DNA from: RHLJ01 sp040222455
Lineage (GTDB): Bacteria; Bacteroidota; Rhodothermia; Balneolales; Balneolaceae
Assembly: GCA_040222455.1 (NCBI GenBank)
Contig: JAVKDD010000027.1
Span: 124,001 to 188,000, forward strand
Length of the DNA: 64,000 nt
Direction: 5' to 3'
In this document: positions 37,511 through 47,424 of the stretch, in pieces
How positions within the stretch are numbered: position 1 is the first letter of the stretch
Layout: every line of letters starts with the position of its first letter
The notes under the pieces: model-generated
Told to the model about the DNA's origin: nothing
Seen by the model: only the letters and a program-made list of their open reading frames with translations
The model's database searches: none
Program-made: the position numbers and the translations under genes

Positions 37511-38515
37511 TTGGCTTCTACGATTTACGACATAGCAAAAAAAGCAGGGGTTAGTATAGCAACCGTATCTAGGGTGTTTAACCAAAGCAACAGCGTTTCT
37601 GAGCCTACTCGTAAAAAAGTTATGGCAGTTGCTGAAGCTGTAGGATATCACCCCCAAGCCTACGCTCAAGGTTTAGCTAGTAAAAAAAATAACACCATTA
37701 TGGTTGTTGTTCCTGTAATTTCTAATTACTTCTTTATGGAAGTTCTTGGGGGAATACAAGACAAATTAAGCGAGCTCGGATATGAGCTTAATATTTTTAA
37801 TGTAACGGCCGACGATAATCTCTATGGTCAGGTTGAGCATGTTTTAAAACGTCGATGGGCGGAAGGTTATCTGTTTATTTCAATTCATTTAAATGACAAC
37901 CAATGGAAGCAACTATCCAGATTTGATGTGCCAATAACCTTGGTTGATGAGCATTTTGAAGGTTTTGATTCTGTAAGCGTCGATAATGTACAAGGTGCCT
38001 ATAGAGCAACCAAAAGCCTGCTAGAGCAAGGCTTCAAAAGAGTTTCAATGCTATCTGCAGTAAAATCATCAAAACCGATTAGAGATCGGCTATCAGGGTA
38101 TCAAAAGGCACTTGAAGAAAAAGGAATTCCATTTTGTGATAGCTTAATTATCTCAGGTGAATCTGTTTATCGGGATGGATTTACTGAACGAGGAGGATAT
38201 GAGGCGATGATTAAAATGCTCTCAATGGATGAAATACCAGAAGCTTGTTTTTGCGCGTCAGATATTCAGGCTGTTGGTGCATTAAAAGCTATGAAAGATA
38301 TTGGGAAATCTATTCCCATTATTGGATACGATGATATTGAACTTTCTGAATACATCGGATTATCAACCATAAGACAACCAATGAGAGATATGGGTTTTTA
38401 TGCAACCCAAAATCTTATTGAAAGAATGAAGAATAGCGATAAAGCTATCTCTCAAACTATTTATTCCCCTGAGCTTATTCATAGAGCTTCTACAACTGTA
38501 AATGAAATTAGTTAA
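37511..38515 (+). CDS. LacI-family transcriptional regulator of the starch locus
   Basis: 334 residues from a TTG at 37511, giving the classic LacI start ASTIYDIAKKAGVSIATVSR with the HTH in residues 4-23. An upstream in-frame TTG at 37475 lies inside the hairpin and would add a 12-residue non-helical lead; no ATG is available nearby. Residues about 60-330 form the periplasmic-binding-protein-like sensor domain. The regulator lies inside the starch cluster, between the binding-protein gene and the first GH13 gene, and cre-like operators precede the cluster. It probably senses maltose or a maltodextrin derivative; repressor or activator action cannot be told from the sequence. Confidence 0.88.
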   Translation: MASTIYDIAKKAGVSIATVSRVFNQSNSVSEPTRKKVMAVAEAVGYHPQAYAQGLASKKNNTIMVVVPVISNYFFMEVLGGIQDKLSELGYELNIFNVTADDNLYGQVEHVLKRRWAEGYLFISIHLNDNQWKQLSRFDVPITLVDEHFEGFDSVSVDNVQGAYRATKSLLEQGFKRVSMLSAVKSSKPIRDRLSGYQKALEEKGIPFCDSLIISGESVYRDGFTERGGYEAMIKMLSMDEIPEACFCASDIQAVGALKAMKDIGKSIPIIGYDDIELSEYIGLSTIRQPMRDMGFYATQNLIERMKNSDKAISQTIYSPELIHRASTTVNEIS

Positions 38516-38518
38516 AAC

Positions 38519-41368
38519 ATGAGAATAATTTTAAAGATAAATTTATTAGCACTTCTTTTTTTCTTGCCCACTCAAGCTCAGGAAACTATTGACGTTACTT
38601 TTAGATATGAAGCGAATGAATCTGCATTAAGAGCCTTCGCACCAGGTGAGTTTAACAATTGGGGAAATAACAGTAGCGGTCAAATAAGTGTTACAGATGC
38701 TTCACTAATGACAAAGGATCTTGAAAATGGGTTTTGGTACAATACCATTACTCTCCAAGTTGGCGGTGGAACGGCTGTAAATGCTGGTAAATCAGGTTAT
38801 GCCTATAAATTCCATGAACAATATAACGGTAGCGGATCAGAATGGGCTTGGTTTACAGATCCGCTAAACGAAGTAGCCATTGGTGATAATAATGATTCAT
38901 TTATTGAAGTTACTAATCCTTTGATTTTTCAGATGGGTCGAAATAATGGGATTTTAGAATTAGGTACGGACATTTGGGTAACCGTTGCTGCTACTAATTC
39001 AGATTCAATAGATGTAGAAGCATCTAAGTTCTATTTTAATGGTGAATTAGCTGGTACTTTTGAAAATAATTATGAAAAAGAAAGACAGTTATTTTTTATA
39101 AAAAATCCTGAAGATTTTGATTTAATCGATGGTTTAAATAAAGCTAAAATCGTTGCAGTTACAAAGTCTGGGGCTACAGTTACCGATTCGTTACAGTTCA
39201 CATTTATTGGCAGCGATATTGATGTTAAAAGAGAACGACCTGCAGGATTACAAGATGGTATAACTTATAGTGAAGACGGAACTTCAGTTACGTTCTCACT
39301 TTTTGCTCCGTACAAAGAAGATGTTTACGTACTCGGTGATTTTACAAATTGGACCGTCGATCTAGATTATAAAATGTTTCGTGATTCTGTTAGCACCGAT
39401 AGCGTTTGGTTCTGGATAGAAGTAGATGGGTTAACTCCGGGCACCGAGTATGGGATGCAATACTTAGTAGATAGCGAAATACTTATTCCAGATCCATATT
39501 CAGAATTAGTTCTAGATGAAGGAAACGACCCATTTATTTCTGAATCTGTATTTCCAAATTTGAAGGATTACCCAACTGGCAAAACTTCACAACTTGTAAC
39601 GGTAATTACCCCTGGTAAAGAAGAGTATGATTGGGAAGTAACAGATTTTGAAAAGCCAGATAAAGATGAGTTAGTAATCTATGAGCTCTTATTAAGAGAT
39701 TTTATTGCAGATCATAGTTATACAACATTGATTGACACGCTCGATTACCTCGCAAATTTAGGGATTAATGCGATTGAGTTTATGCCCATAAATGAATTTG
39801 ATGGCAATGAAAGCTGGGGATATAACCCAGCTTTACATGGTGCATTAGATAAATATTATGGTTCACCAAATGAGTTTAAAAGATTTGTAGATGAAGCTCA
39901 TAAAAGAGGAATTGCAATAATTTTAGATGTTGTATTAAATCATTCATTCGGCCAAAATCCAATTGTGCGATTATGGAATGAAGGCGAATACGGCAATCCA
40001 ACATCTCAAAATCCATATTTCAATACAGCAGCACGTCATCCTTTTAATGTCGGATATGATATGAATCACGAAAGTGAGCCAACTCGTTATTATTCAAAAC
40101 GGATGATGGAATATTGGATTAAAGAATATAAAGTGGATGGATATAGATTTGATTTAAGTAAAGGATTTACTCAGACGAATAATCCTAATGACGTTGGTGC
40201 ATGGGGTGCATATGATCAATCCAGAATTAATATCTGGAAAGATTATTCTAGCCATATTTGGAGTATTGACCCAGATGCATACGTAATTCTGGAGCATTTT
40301 GCAGCTGGAAGTGAAGAAATCGCATTAGCAAATGAAGGAATGATGCTTTGGGGAAATATGAATCATGAATATAATGAAGCATCAATGGGATATACCTCAA
40401 ACCTATCTGGAGTTCTATCTCAAAACCGAGGATTTAATGATCGTCATTTGGTAGGATATATGGAAAGCCATGACGAGCAATGGTTAATGTTTAAAAATAG
40501 AAGTTTTGCGAATTCTGCTGGAGATTATAATATCCGGAATCTGCCTACTGCACTGGATAGAATGGAACTTGTTGGCGCATTTTTCTTTACACTCCCTGGA
40601 CCAAAAATGATTTGGCAATTTGGTGAACTTGGATATGGATACGGAGATAATGGAGAGCAGTGTTTGAATGACTCTGAAGATTGTCCAGCTTCGGCACCGG
40701 GTAGAACTGCAAACAAACCCATTCGTTGGGATTATAATGCAGATCCCGATCGAAAAGACTTATATAATGCTTGGTCTGAAATAATTAAACTGAGAAGAAG
40801 TAGCCCCGCTTTTACTAAACCAGAAGGATCTTTTTACGCATTAAATGGTAACGTAAAATACATAAGATTAGAACATTCCGACTCAGACGTAGTTATCATT
40901 GGTAATTTTGGAGTTACTTCAACTACAGAAAATGTAGATTTTACTCAAGATGGAACTTGGCATGATTTCTTTGGAGCGACTACAATTTCTGTGACAGGAA
41001 TTCAAGCCTCAGTCGATCTTGCACCAGGTGAGTTTAAAATATATACGACTAAAGAATTTAATACGAGTACTTCAAATGAAGAAGTTTCAGATAACGACTC
41101 TCCTTCCTCGTTTAAATTGTACCAAAATTACCCAAATCCATTTAACCCAACTACAAATATCACATTTGATGTAGCTCAAACAGGAGCCGTTAGTTTAGAG
41201 GTATATGACATGCTTGGTCGTAAAGTTGCTGAGCTTATTAATGATGTTAAAACTGCCGGTACATATACCGTTTCCTTCGACGCTACTAGATTAAGTAGTG
41301 GAGTTTACTTTGCCAGATATCAAGCTGGTCAATCGATTCAAATTCAGAAAATGACTTTATTGAAATAG
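38519..41368 (+). CDS. GH13 alpha-amylase-type enzyme with T9SS tail
   Basis: 949 residues. After a signal peptide (ending near PTQAQ) come two N-terminal Ig-like modules (FAPGEFNNWGNN near 40 and the CBM48-like VYVLGDFTNW near 275), then a GH13 barrel from about 380. Catalytic residues are Asp545 (YRFDLSKG), Glu592 (VILEHFAAG) and Asp652 (MESHDEQW). A domain C sheet and a T9SS type A tail (YQNYPNPFNPTTNI) follow. The tail predicts secretion and anchoring at the cell surface, so it is the enzyme that meets polymeric starch first. The start is 3 bases after the LacI-family stop. The exact bond specificity within GH13 is not evident. Confidence 0.92.
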   Translation: MRIILKINLLALLFFLPTQAQETIDVTFRYEANESALRAFAPGEFNNWGNNSSGQISVTDASLMTKDLENGFWYNTITLQVGGGTAVNAGKSGYAYKFHEQYNGSGSEWAWFTDPLNEVAIGDNNDSFIEVTNPLIFQMGRNNGILELGTDIWVTVAATNSDSIDVEASKFYFNGELAGTFENNYEKERQLFFIKNPEDFDLIDGLNKAKIVAVTKSGATVTDSLQFTFIGSDIDVKRERPAGLQDGITYSEDGTSVTFSLFAPYKEDVYVLGDFTNWTVDLDYKMFRDSVSTDSVWFWIEVDGLTPGTEYGMQYLVDSEILIPDPYSELVLDEGNDPFISESVFPNLKDYPTGKTSQLVTVITPGKEEYDWEVTDFEKPDKDELVIYELLLRDFIADHSYTTLIDTLDYLANLGINAIEFMPINEFDGNESWGYNPALHGALDKYYGSPNEFKRFVDEAHKRGIAIILDVVLNHSFGQNPIVRLWNEGEYGNPTSQNPYFNTAARHPFNVGYDMNHESEPTRYYSKRMMEYWIKEYKVDGYRFDLSKGFTQTNNPNDVGAWGAYDQSRINIWKDYSSHIWSIDPDAYVILEHFAAGSEEIALANEGMMLWGNMNHEYNEASMGYTSNLSGVLSQNRGFNDRHLVGYMESHDEQWLMFKNRSFANSAGDYNIRNLPTALDRMELVGAFFFTLPGPKMIWQFGELGYGYGDNGEQCLNDSEDCPASAPGRTANKPIRWDYNADPDRKDLYNAWSEIIKLRRSSPAFTKPEGSFYALNGNVKYIRLEHSDSDVVIIGNFGVTSTTENVDFTQDGTWHDFFGATTISVTGIQASVDLAPGEFKIYTTKEFNTSTSNEEVSDNDSPSSFKLYQNYPNPFNPTTNITFDVAQTGAVSLEVYDMLGRKVAELINDVKTAGTYTVSFDATRLSSGVYFARYQAGQSIQIQKMTLLK

Positions 41369-41371
41369 CAC

Positions 41372-43717
41372 ATGAAATACACCTGGATTATAGTTCTATC
41401 ATCGCTTTTACTTGCTTCATGTTCAAATAACAAAAGTGACGAGTCTCAAATTATAGGACTAGCAAGTCCAATTAATCTTGGCTTTGAGTCAACAGAAATA
41501 ATTCTGGAAGATTTTTTTATTGATGCAGATGAAATAGATCATATTTCAGCTCCTGAAGGTCTTTCAATCTCGCCTATAAATGATGGGAAAGTGACTTTAG
41601 AAGGTACTATTTCTGATCCATTAGCAGTTCTTTTAATACAAGCTGCGGGTAATGATTATTCCATTCTTCTTAAGAAATCAGTAAAACGAAATGTAGAATT
41701 GGTTTTTGATCCTAAAGGAAAAGTGTATGGAATAGTTCAAGTAAAAGGAGAAATGAACGCATGGAATCCTAATGCAGGAGAACTCCAAAAGGATGGCGAT
41801 GTTTGGAAAATCTCGATGCTTATAAACGAAGGAATCTACCAATACCTTTTTGTTGCAGATGGTTTTGAAACCGTAGATTCTATGAATCCTGAAACTGTAT
41901 CAAACGGGATGGGTGGATTTAATTCACTACTAATTGTAGGAGACAGAGAAAAAATAAAACCAAAATTAGAATCCATAAGCTACACGGAAAAAGAAGTTAC
42001 ATTCCGCTTAACAGATGGGATTAAACCCTATATATTTTGGGAAAACCAAAACCTGAAGTTATCAAAAGACGGTGATTTATATACAGTTCAAATCCCGAAT
42101 AATGCTAAAATGTTTGATCGATCATATCTCAGAGCATGGGCATATAATGAGAATAGTACCTCCAATCAATTGTTAATTCCATTGAATGATGGTGATGTAT
42201 TAGAATCAGAAGATGAATTGACTCGCCACGATTTTCATACCTGGAATATGTATTTCGTTTTGATAGATCGATTTAAAGATGGAAATGAAGCAAATACCAG
42301 AAAAATTGACGATCCGGATATCCATCCTAAAGCAAATTATTATGGTGGCGATTTTGCAGGAATTACTCAAAAGATAAAAGATGGTTATTTCGATAAAATT
42401 GGAATAAATACCTTGTGGCTTTCCCCTATAACTCAAAACCCTGAAACTGCTTATGGTCTGTGGGATCAAGGTGGACCAGTTACAAAATTCTCAGGTTATC
42501 ACGGCTATTGGCCGATTTCATCTTCCAAAACCGATGATCGTTACGGCACTAAAGAAGAATTTGAAGAGCTGCTAGATGTTGCTCACGCAAACGGGATGAA
42601 CGTAATTTTGGATTATGTGGCAAATCATGTTCACGAAGAACACCCTGTATATAAAAATAATCCTGAGTGGGCAACCGATTTATATATTGATGGTAAGCTA
42701 AATACTCAACTTTGGGATGAACAACGTCTTACAACCTGGTTTGATACTTTTATGCCAACCCTTGATTTCTCGAAGCAAGAAGTGATCGACACAATGACAG
42801 ATTCAGCTCTTTATTGGGTAAAAGAATTTGATTTAGATGGCTTTCGGCATGATGCAACCAAACATATTCAGCTTGAATTCTGGAGAACACTTACAAGAAA
42901 GGTAAAAGAAGAAGTCACCCTAAAAACAGGCAAACAAGTGTATCAAGTTGGAGAAACTTATGGCAGTAGAGAACTTATTGCCAGCTACATCAACTCTGGA
43001 ATGTTAGATTCTCAATTTGATTTTGGAATGTACGATGCTGCCGTAAATGCATTTGGGCAAAATACCTCATTTACCGGACTTCGGGATCAATTAGTTGAAA
43101 GCTTCAATTATTATGGAAATCATAATTTGATGGGCTACATTTCGGGAAATCACGATAAAGCTCGATTTATCACCTACACAAGTGGGGAAGTTGCATGGAG
43201 TGAAGACGCAAAAGTAGCAGGTTGGACACGCGAAATAGGTTATCCAAATGAATATGCTTATCAACGATTAAATATGCTTCATGCTTGGAATATGACTATT
43301 CCTGGAATTCCGGTTACCTACCAAGGCGATGAATTTGGACAGCCAGGCGCTAATGATCCCGATAACAGAAGGTGGATGCAATTTGAGGAATCAGAACTCA
43401 GAGAAAATGAAATTTCAAATCGGGAAGTATATGCTAAGCTAACTTCAATTCGGGATGAAAATCTTCCATTAAACTATGGAGATTTTGTTTTCCATCTGAC
43501 TGTTGAGCATGTATTGGCTTATTCCAGAGGATATTTTGACCAACAAGTGGTGGTGATCTTCAATAAATCGGATGCAACACAAGAAATTACGTTTAACCTT
43601 CGTGATCAATTTAACAATAGTGCACTAAAGGCACAGTTTGGTAATAATTTTATAGTAGAAGACAACAAATTGACAATTACTTTACCAGCTAATTCCTTTG
43701 AAATTTTAACACTTTAA
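41372..43717 (+). CDS. GH13 lipoprotein, neopullulanase/cyclomaltodextrinase-like
   Basis: 781 residues with lipobox Cys17 (LLLASC). Residues 30-300 contain Ig-like modules, one with a GEMNAWNPNAG starch-binding-like motif near 127. The GH13 barrel begins near 290, with DYVANHVHEEHP for the first conserved region and catalytic Asp494 (FRHDATKH), Glu528 (VGETYGS) and Asp595 (SGNHDKAR). The family hydrolyses alpha-1,4 or alpha-1,6 links in maltodextrins and cyclodextrins. The gene lies 3 bases after the T9SS-tailed GH13 gene. As a lipoprotein it is likely held in the outer or inner membrane and trims imported or surface-bound oligosaccharides. Confidence 0.92.
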   Translation: MKYTWIIVLSSLLLASCSNNKSDESQIIGLASPINLGFESTEIILEDFFIDADEIDHISAPEGLSISPINDGKVTLEGTISDPLAVLLIQAAGNDYSILLKKSVKRNVELVFDPKGKVYGIVQVKGEMNAWNPNAGELQKDGDVWKISMLINEGIYQYLFVADGFETVDSMNPETVSNGMGGFNSLLIVGDREKIKPKLESISYTEKEVTFRLTDGIKPYIFWENQNLKLSKDGDLYTVQIPNNAKMFDRSYLRAWAYNENSTSNQLLIPLNDGDVLESEDELTRHDFHTWNMYFVLIDRFKDGNEANTRKIDDPDIHPKANYYGGDFAGITQKIKDGYFDKIGINTLWLSPITQNPETAYGLWDQGGPVTKFSGYHGYWPISSSKTDDRYGTKEEFEELLDVAHANGMNVILDYVANHVHEEHPVYKNNPEWATDLYIDGKLNTQLWDEQRLTTWFDTFMPTLDFSKQEVIDTMTDSALYWVKEFDLDGFRHDATKHIQLEFWRTLTRKVKEEVTLKTGKQVYQVGETYGSRELIASYINSGMLDSQFDFGMYDAAVNAFGQNTSFTGLRDQLVESFNYYGNHNLMGYISGNHDKARFITYTSGEVAWSEDAKVAGWTREIGYPNEYAYQRLNMLHAWNMTIPGIPVTYQGDEFGQPGANDPDNRRWMQFEESELRENEISNREVYAKLTSIRDENLPLNYGDFVFHLTVEHVLAYSRGYFDQQVVVIFNKSDATQEITFNLRDQFNNSALKAQFGNNFIVEDNKLTITLPANSFEILTL

Positions 43718-43726
43718 GTTCCCTGT

Positions 43727-45103
43727 ATGAAAAATAATTATACATCATTCATTTTAGGAATCCTTATTTCAGGATTGGTATTTACAAGTTGCTCTCAACA
43801 AACTTCAGATGTTTCGACGGCTCCTAAACCAAGTATAGTAGAACATCCTGAATGGAGTAAGAATGCAAATATCTATGAAGTAAATATTCGCCAATATACT
43901 CCTGAAGGTACTTTTAATGCCTTCAAAAAAGACCTTCCTAGATTAAAAGAAATGGGAGTAAAAATTCTTTGGCTCATGCCTATACAACCTATTGGTGAAC
44001 TAAATAGAAAAGGAACAAAAGGAAGTTACTACTCGGTAAAAGACTATAAAGCTGTAAATCCTGAATTTGGAACAGAAGCAGATTTCAAAGCACTTGTTGA
44101 AGAAGCTCATGAAATGGGATTCAAAGTTATTATTGACTGGGTTGCAAATCACTCTGCATGGGATAATGTATGGACAGTGAATAAAGACTGGTACAATTTA
44201 ACAGAAGATGGAAATTTCCAACCACCCGTTGAAGATTGGAGTGATGTAATTGATCTAAATTACAATAATCAGGATATGAGAGCTGCAATGACCGATGCTT
44301 TGGTTTATTGGGTAAGAGAATTTGACATAGATGGTTATCGCTGTGATGTAGCCGGTATGGTTCCAATCGATTTCTGGGTAAATGCCCATAAAGAAATGGA
44401 TAAGGTAAAAGATGTATTTATGCTGGCAGAAGATGGCGAACCAGAACTTCTTCATGAAGCATTTGATATGAATTATGCATGGGAATACGCTCATATAATT
44501 AGAGAAATAGCTTCAGGAGAACAAACTTTTGATGATTTAGACGCGCTTTTTGAACGAGATGCTGAACGCTTTCCAAAAAATGCCTACCGAATGTATTTCA
44601 CTTCAAACCACGATGAAAATTCATGGAATGGAACCGATCCGGGTATGTATGGCGATAATTTTGAAAATTTTGCAGTGTTATCAGCTACCGTAGCAGGAAT
44701 GCCTTTAATTTATAACGGGCAGGAATCAGTTTTGGATAAACAGCTTGAGTTCTTTGAAAAAGATCAAATTGACTGGAAAGACTATTCATACCAAGATTTC
44801 TATACCGTATTACTTGATCTGAATACAAATAACCAAGCTCTATGGAATGGCTCGTATGGTGGTGATTTTAGTAGAATAGAATCACCCGATAAAACCTATG
44901 CTTTTTCACGAAAAAATGATCAAGATGAAATTTTTGTTGCCATCAATATTTCTGATGAAGCTAAAGAAATCACAATTCCGGTTTGGTCTTCAGATACGTT
45001 CACAAAGTATGGCGTTGTTGAAGGGGAATTCAATAAAAATGGAACCAACACTTACACCTTTGAATTACCAGCTCATGGTTGGTTTATACTTTCGTCCAGG
45101 TAA
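43727..45103 (+). CDS. GH13 alpha-amylase lipoprotein, compact form
   Basis: 458 residues with lipobox Cys22 (VFTSC) and no extra N-terminal modules; the barrel starts directly with NIYEVNIRQYTPEGTF near residue 48. Catalytic residues are Asp207 (YRCDVAG), Glu235 (MLAEDGEPE) and Asp296 (TSNHDENSW). A short C-terminal sheet domain ends at the protein end. It follows the previous GH13 gene by 9 bases. It belongs to the small alpha-amylase type common in Bacteroidota maltodextrin operons, likely acting in the periplasm to make maltose and glucose for the symporter encoded next. Confidence 0.92.
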   Translation: MKNNYTSFILGILISGLVFTSCSQQTSDVSTAPKPSIVEHPEWSKNANIYEVNIRQYTPEGTFNAFKKDLPRLKEMGVKILWLMPIQPIGELNRKGTKGSYYSVKDYKAVNPEFGTEADFKALVEEAHEMGFKVIIDWVANHSAWDNVWTVNKDWYNLTEDGNFQPPVEDWSDVIDLNYNNQDMRAAMTDALVYWVREFDIDGYRCDVAGMVPIDFWVNAHKEMDKVKDVFMLAEDGEPELLHEAFDMNYAWEYAHIIREIASGEQTFDDLDALFERDAERFPKNAYRMYFTSNHDENSWNGTDPGMYGDNFENFAVLSATVAGMPLIYNGQESVLDKQLEFFEKDQIDWKDYSYQDFYTVLLDLNTNNQALWNGSYGGDFSRIESPDKTYAFSRKNDQDEIFVAINISDEAKEITIPVWSSDTFTKYGVVEGEFNKNGTNTYTFELPAHGWFILSSR

Positions 45104-45139
45104 ATATAAATACGCGTTTTAACTTAATAACTTACGATT

Positions 45140-46675
45140 ATGGCTGAAAATTTAACAAGAAGACCCCAACTAAGTTTTTGGGAAATATGGAATATGAGTT
45201 TTGGATTTCTTGGGATCCAATTCGGATTTGCTCTTCAAAATGCTAACGTAAGTCGTATTTTTGAAACGCTTGGGGCAAGTGTTGATGATATTCCTATTCT
45301 TTGGATTGCAGCTCCACTTACTGGTTTAGTTGTTCAACCAATTATTGGATATTTCAGTGATCGAACCTGGACTCGTTTAGGAAGAAGACGTCCATATTTC
45401 TTGTTTGGGGCAATCGCCGCATCTGCTGCCTTATTAATAATGCCAAACTCGCCCGTGCTTTGGGTTGCAGCTGGTATGCTTTGGATTATGGATGCCTCTA
45501 TTAATGTGTCTATGGAGCCGTTTAGAGCTTTTGTTGGAGATATGCTTCCATCAGAACAAAGAACAAAAGGGTTTGCAATGCAAAGCTTTTTTATTGGAAC
45601 AGGTGCTGTAATTGCATCAATTCTGCCATGGATGATGACTAATTGGTTTGGTGTTGCAAATACAGCTCCAGAAGGTATAATTCCACCATCTGTAAAATGG
45701 TCGTTTTATTTAGGAGCAGTAGCATTCATTACCGCAGTTGGTTGGACGGTTTTGAAAAGTAAAGAATATAGTCCGGAAGAATTGGAAGCTTTTGAAGCAT
45801 CTGAAAAAGAAGAAATCGGAGATGAGAATCTATTAAGAGAAATCCCTATCAAATCTGGCGAAGGTCAAAGAAAAATAAGTTTAGGGTTAATAATGGCGGT
45901 TTTAGGAGCCTTAGCAACTTATCTAACTTACTTTTTTAGCTTTGATAAAGAAGTATATGTTGCAACAGGGGGCTTACTTGTAGTGGGTATTATTTCCTTA
46001 TTAGCTGGATTGCTACAGAAAAAAGGTAAAACAGAACAAGGCCTAGTAGTGGTTATGCACGATTTGTTAAATATGCCAAAAACAATGAAACAGCTTGCTG
46101 TTGTTCAATTTTTCTCTTGGTTTGGACTCTTTGCCATGTGGATTTACACAACGGCTGCCGTGACATCTCATGTTTACGGTACAAGTGATACTACCTCAGC
46201 TCTTTATAATGAGGGGGCTGATTGGGTTGGCATTATGTTTGGCGTTTATAATGGAGTGGCAGCCATCATTGCATTTGCATTAGCTCCGGTTGCTAAAATT
46301 ACAAGCCGAAAAATAGTACATGCATTGGCATTAGTACTTGGTGGATTAGGTCTCATTTCTATCTATTTCTTTAGTAGTCCTTCAATGCTAATAATTTCTA
46401 TGGTGGGAGTTGGTATTGCTTGGGCATCTATACTTTCTATGCCGTATGCGATACTTGCAGGAGCACTTCCAGCTAGTAAAATGGGATTGTATATGGGTAT
46501 TTTTAATTTTTTCATTGTACTGCCTCAACTTCTGGCCGCAACCATTTTAGGTTATATGACCAGAACTTTATTTGATGGGCAATCTGTTCTCGCACTTGTT
46601 TTGGGAGGCGCTATTATGATTGTAGCAGCTTTATCAATGTTTTTTGTTGATGATGTAGATGAGGCAACTAGTTAA
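45140..46675 (+). CDS. SLC45/GPH-type MFS sugar:proton symporter, probable maltose importer
   Basis: 511 residues with about 12 membrane helices. Motifs are typical of the sucrose/maltose symporters of the SLC45 type: NMSFGFLGIQFGFALQNANV near residue 19 and the loop GYFSDRTWTRLGRRRPYF near 72-89. A cytoplasmic loop rich in Glu/Lys lies near 210-245. It closes the starch locus 36 bases after the last GH13 gene and would bring maltose or short maltodextrins into the cytoplasm. No cytoplasmic maltose phosphorylase or glucosidase is encoded in the window, so the intracellular step must be encoded elsewhere. Confidence 0.9.
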   Translation: MAENLTRRPQLSFWEIWNMSFGFLGIQFGFALQNANVSRIFETLGASVDDIPILWIAAPLTGLVVQPIIGYFSDRTWTRLGRRRPYFLFGAIAASAALLIMPNSPVLWVAAGMLWIMDASINVSMEPFRAFVGDMLPSEQRTKGFAMQSFFIGTGAVIASILPWMMTNWFGVANTAPEGIIPPSVKWSFYLGAVAFITAVGWTVLKSKEYSPEELEAFEASEKEEIGDENLLREIPIKSGEGQRKISLGLIMAVLGALATYLTYFFSFDKEVYVATGGLLVVGIISLLAGLLQKKGKTEQGLVVVMHDLLNMPKTMKQLAVVQFFSWFGLFAMWIYTTAAVTSHVYGTSDTTSALYNEGADWVGIMFGVYNGVAAIIAFALAPVAKITSRKIVHALALVLGGLGLISIYFFSSPSMLIISMVGVGIAWASILSMPYAILAGALPASKMGLYMGIFNFFIVLPQLLAATILGYMTRTLFDGQSVLALVLGGAIMIVAALSMFFVDDVDEATS

Positions 46676-46911
46676 CTGTTTACGAATTTGTGTAAAATTT
46701 ACTTTGCTAATTCTATTAAGAACTAGATTTCAATCAAAAATCAGATAGTATTTTGGTAGATTTTGTTGGAGCTGACATCAGAAATGTTTTCAGTATTATT
46801 TGTATTCAGATAGCTGATGAAAATTCATAATTGATCCCCTAACATTTGTAGTCATCAAGACAAACTAAATTCATCTATTTATCCCGTCAATAAGTTTCTT
46901 AATTTAAGGGT

Positions 46912-47421
46912 ATGAAATTAGATCAGAAATATTTTATACCCTTTATGGTGATTGTTGCAATATTCACCATGATCTTTATTGTACTTACTTCATTCAATTT
47001 TAAGCAACAACAACAGGAGAGATTTACAGAATTTACGCTAGGGTATGATTCTCTTCTTACAAAAAAACACCCATTCATCCATCAGGAAGATAGTATACGA
47101 TTAGGGGATTTATCTGGAAGCCCTGTTTTGTTAGTTTTTTGGTCAACTTGGTCAGAGAAATCAGCAGCATTATTTGATGAGATACATGTGATTTCAAAGG
47201 ATATTCCTGATCTGAAAATTGTTGCTGCATTAGTGAAAGATGTGACTGAAAGCATTGAGGAAACTAACTTAAGCCAAGATTTTATTTACATAGACGGGAC
47301 CATCTTGTTTAATGAGTTAAGAGTACCTGGAATTCCAAGTTATGTGCTACTCGATGAAAAAGGCAATTTAATCTCAACCCATGTTGGTTATAAAGAGGGA
47401 GCTGTAAATGAGCTTTTTTAA
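46912..47421 (+). CDS. Membrane-anchored thioredoxin-fold (TlpA-like) protein lacking the active-site cysteines
   Basis: 169 residues. An uncleaved membrane anchor (about 8-28, FIPFMVIVAIFTMIFIVL) leads to a TlpA/AhpC-type thioredoxin domain. Where the family has WCxxC, this protein has W80-S81-E82-K83-S84, so both redox cysteines are missing. The cis-proline region is kept (RVPGIPSYVLLDEKGNLIS). It probably acts as a non-redox binding domain or as a diverged relic in the periplasm. The next gene (aminodeoxychorismate-lyase-like) starts 3 bases later, suggesting co-transcription with pabC-like and folC genes, but no functional link is evident. Confidence 0.8.
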   Translation: MKLDQKYFIPFMVIVAIFTMIFIVLTSFNFKQQQQERFTEFTLGYDSLLTKKHPFIHQEDSIRLGDLSGSPVLLVFWSTWSEKSAALFDEIHVISKDIPDLKIVAALVKDVTESIEETNLSQDFIYIDGTILFNELRVPGIPSYVLLDEKGNLISTHVGYKEGAVNELF

Positions 47422-47424
47422 TGG

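Noticed and set aside
46676..46911. Possible small gene or RNA between the symporter and the thioredoxin-fold gene
   Set aside because: No frame with a plausible start and composition, no strong hairpin and no tRNA-like structure was seen.
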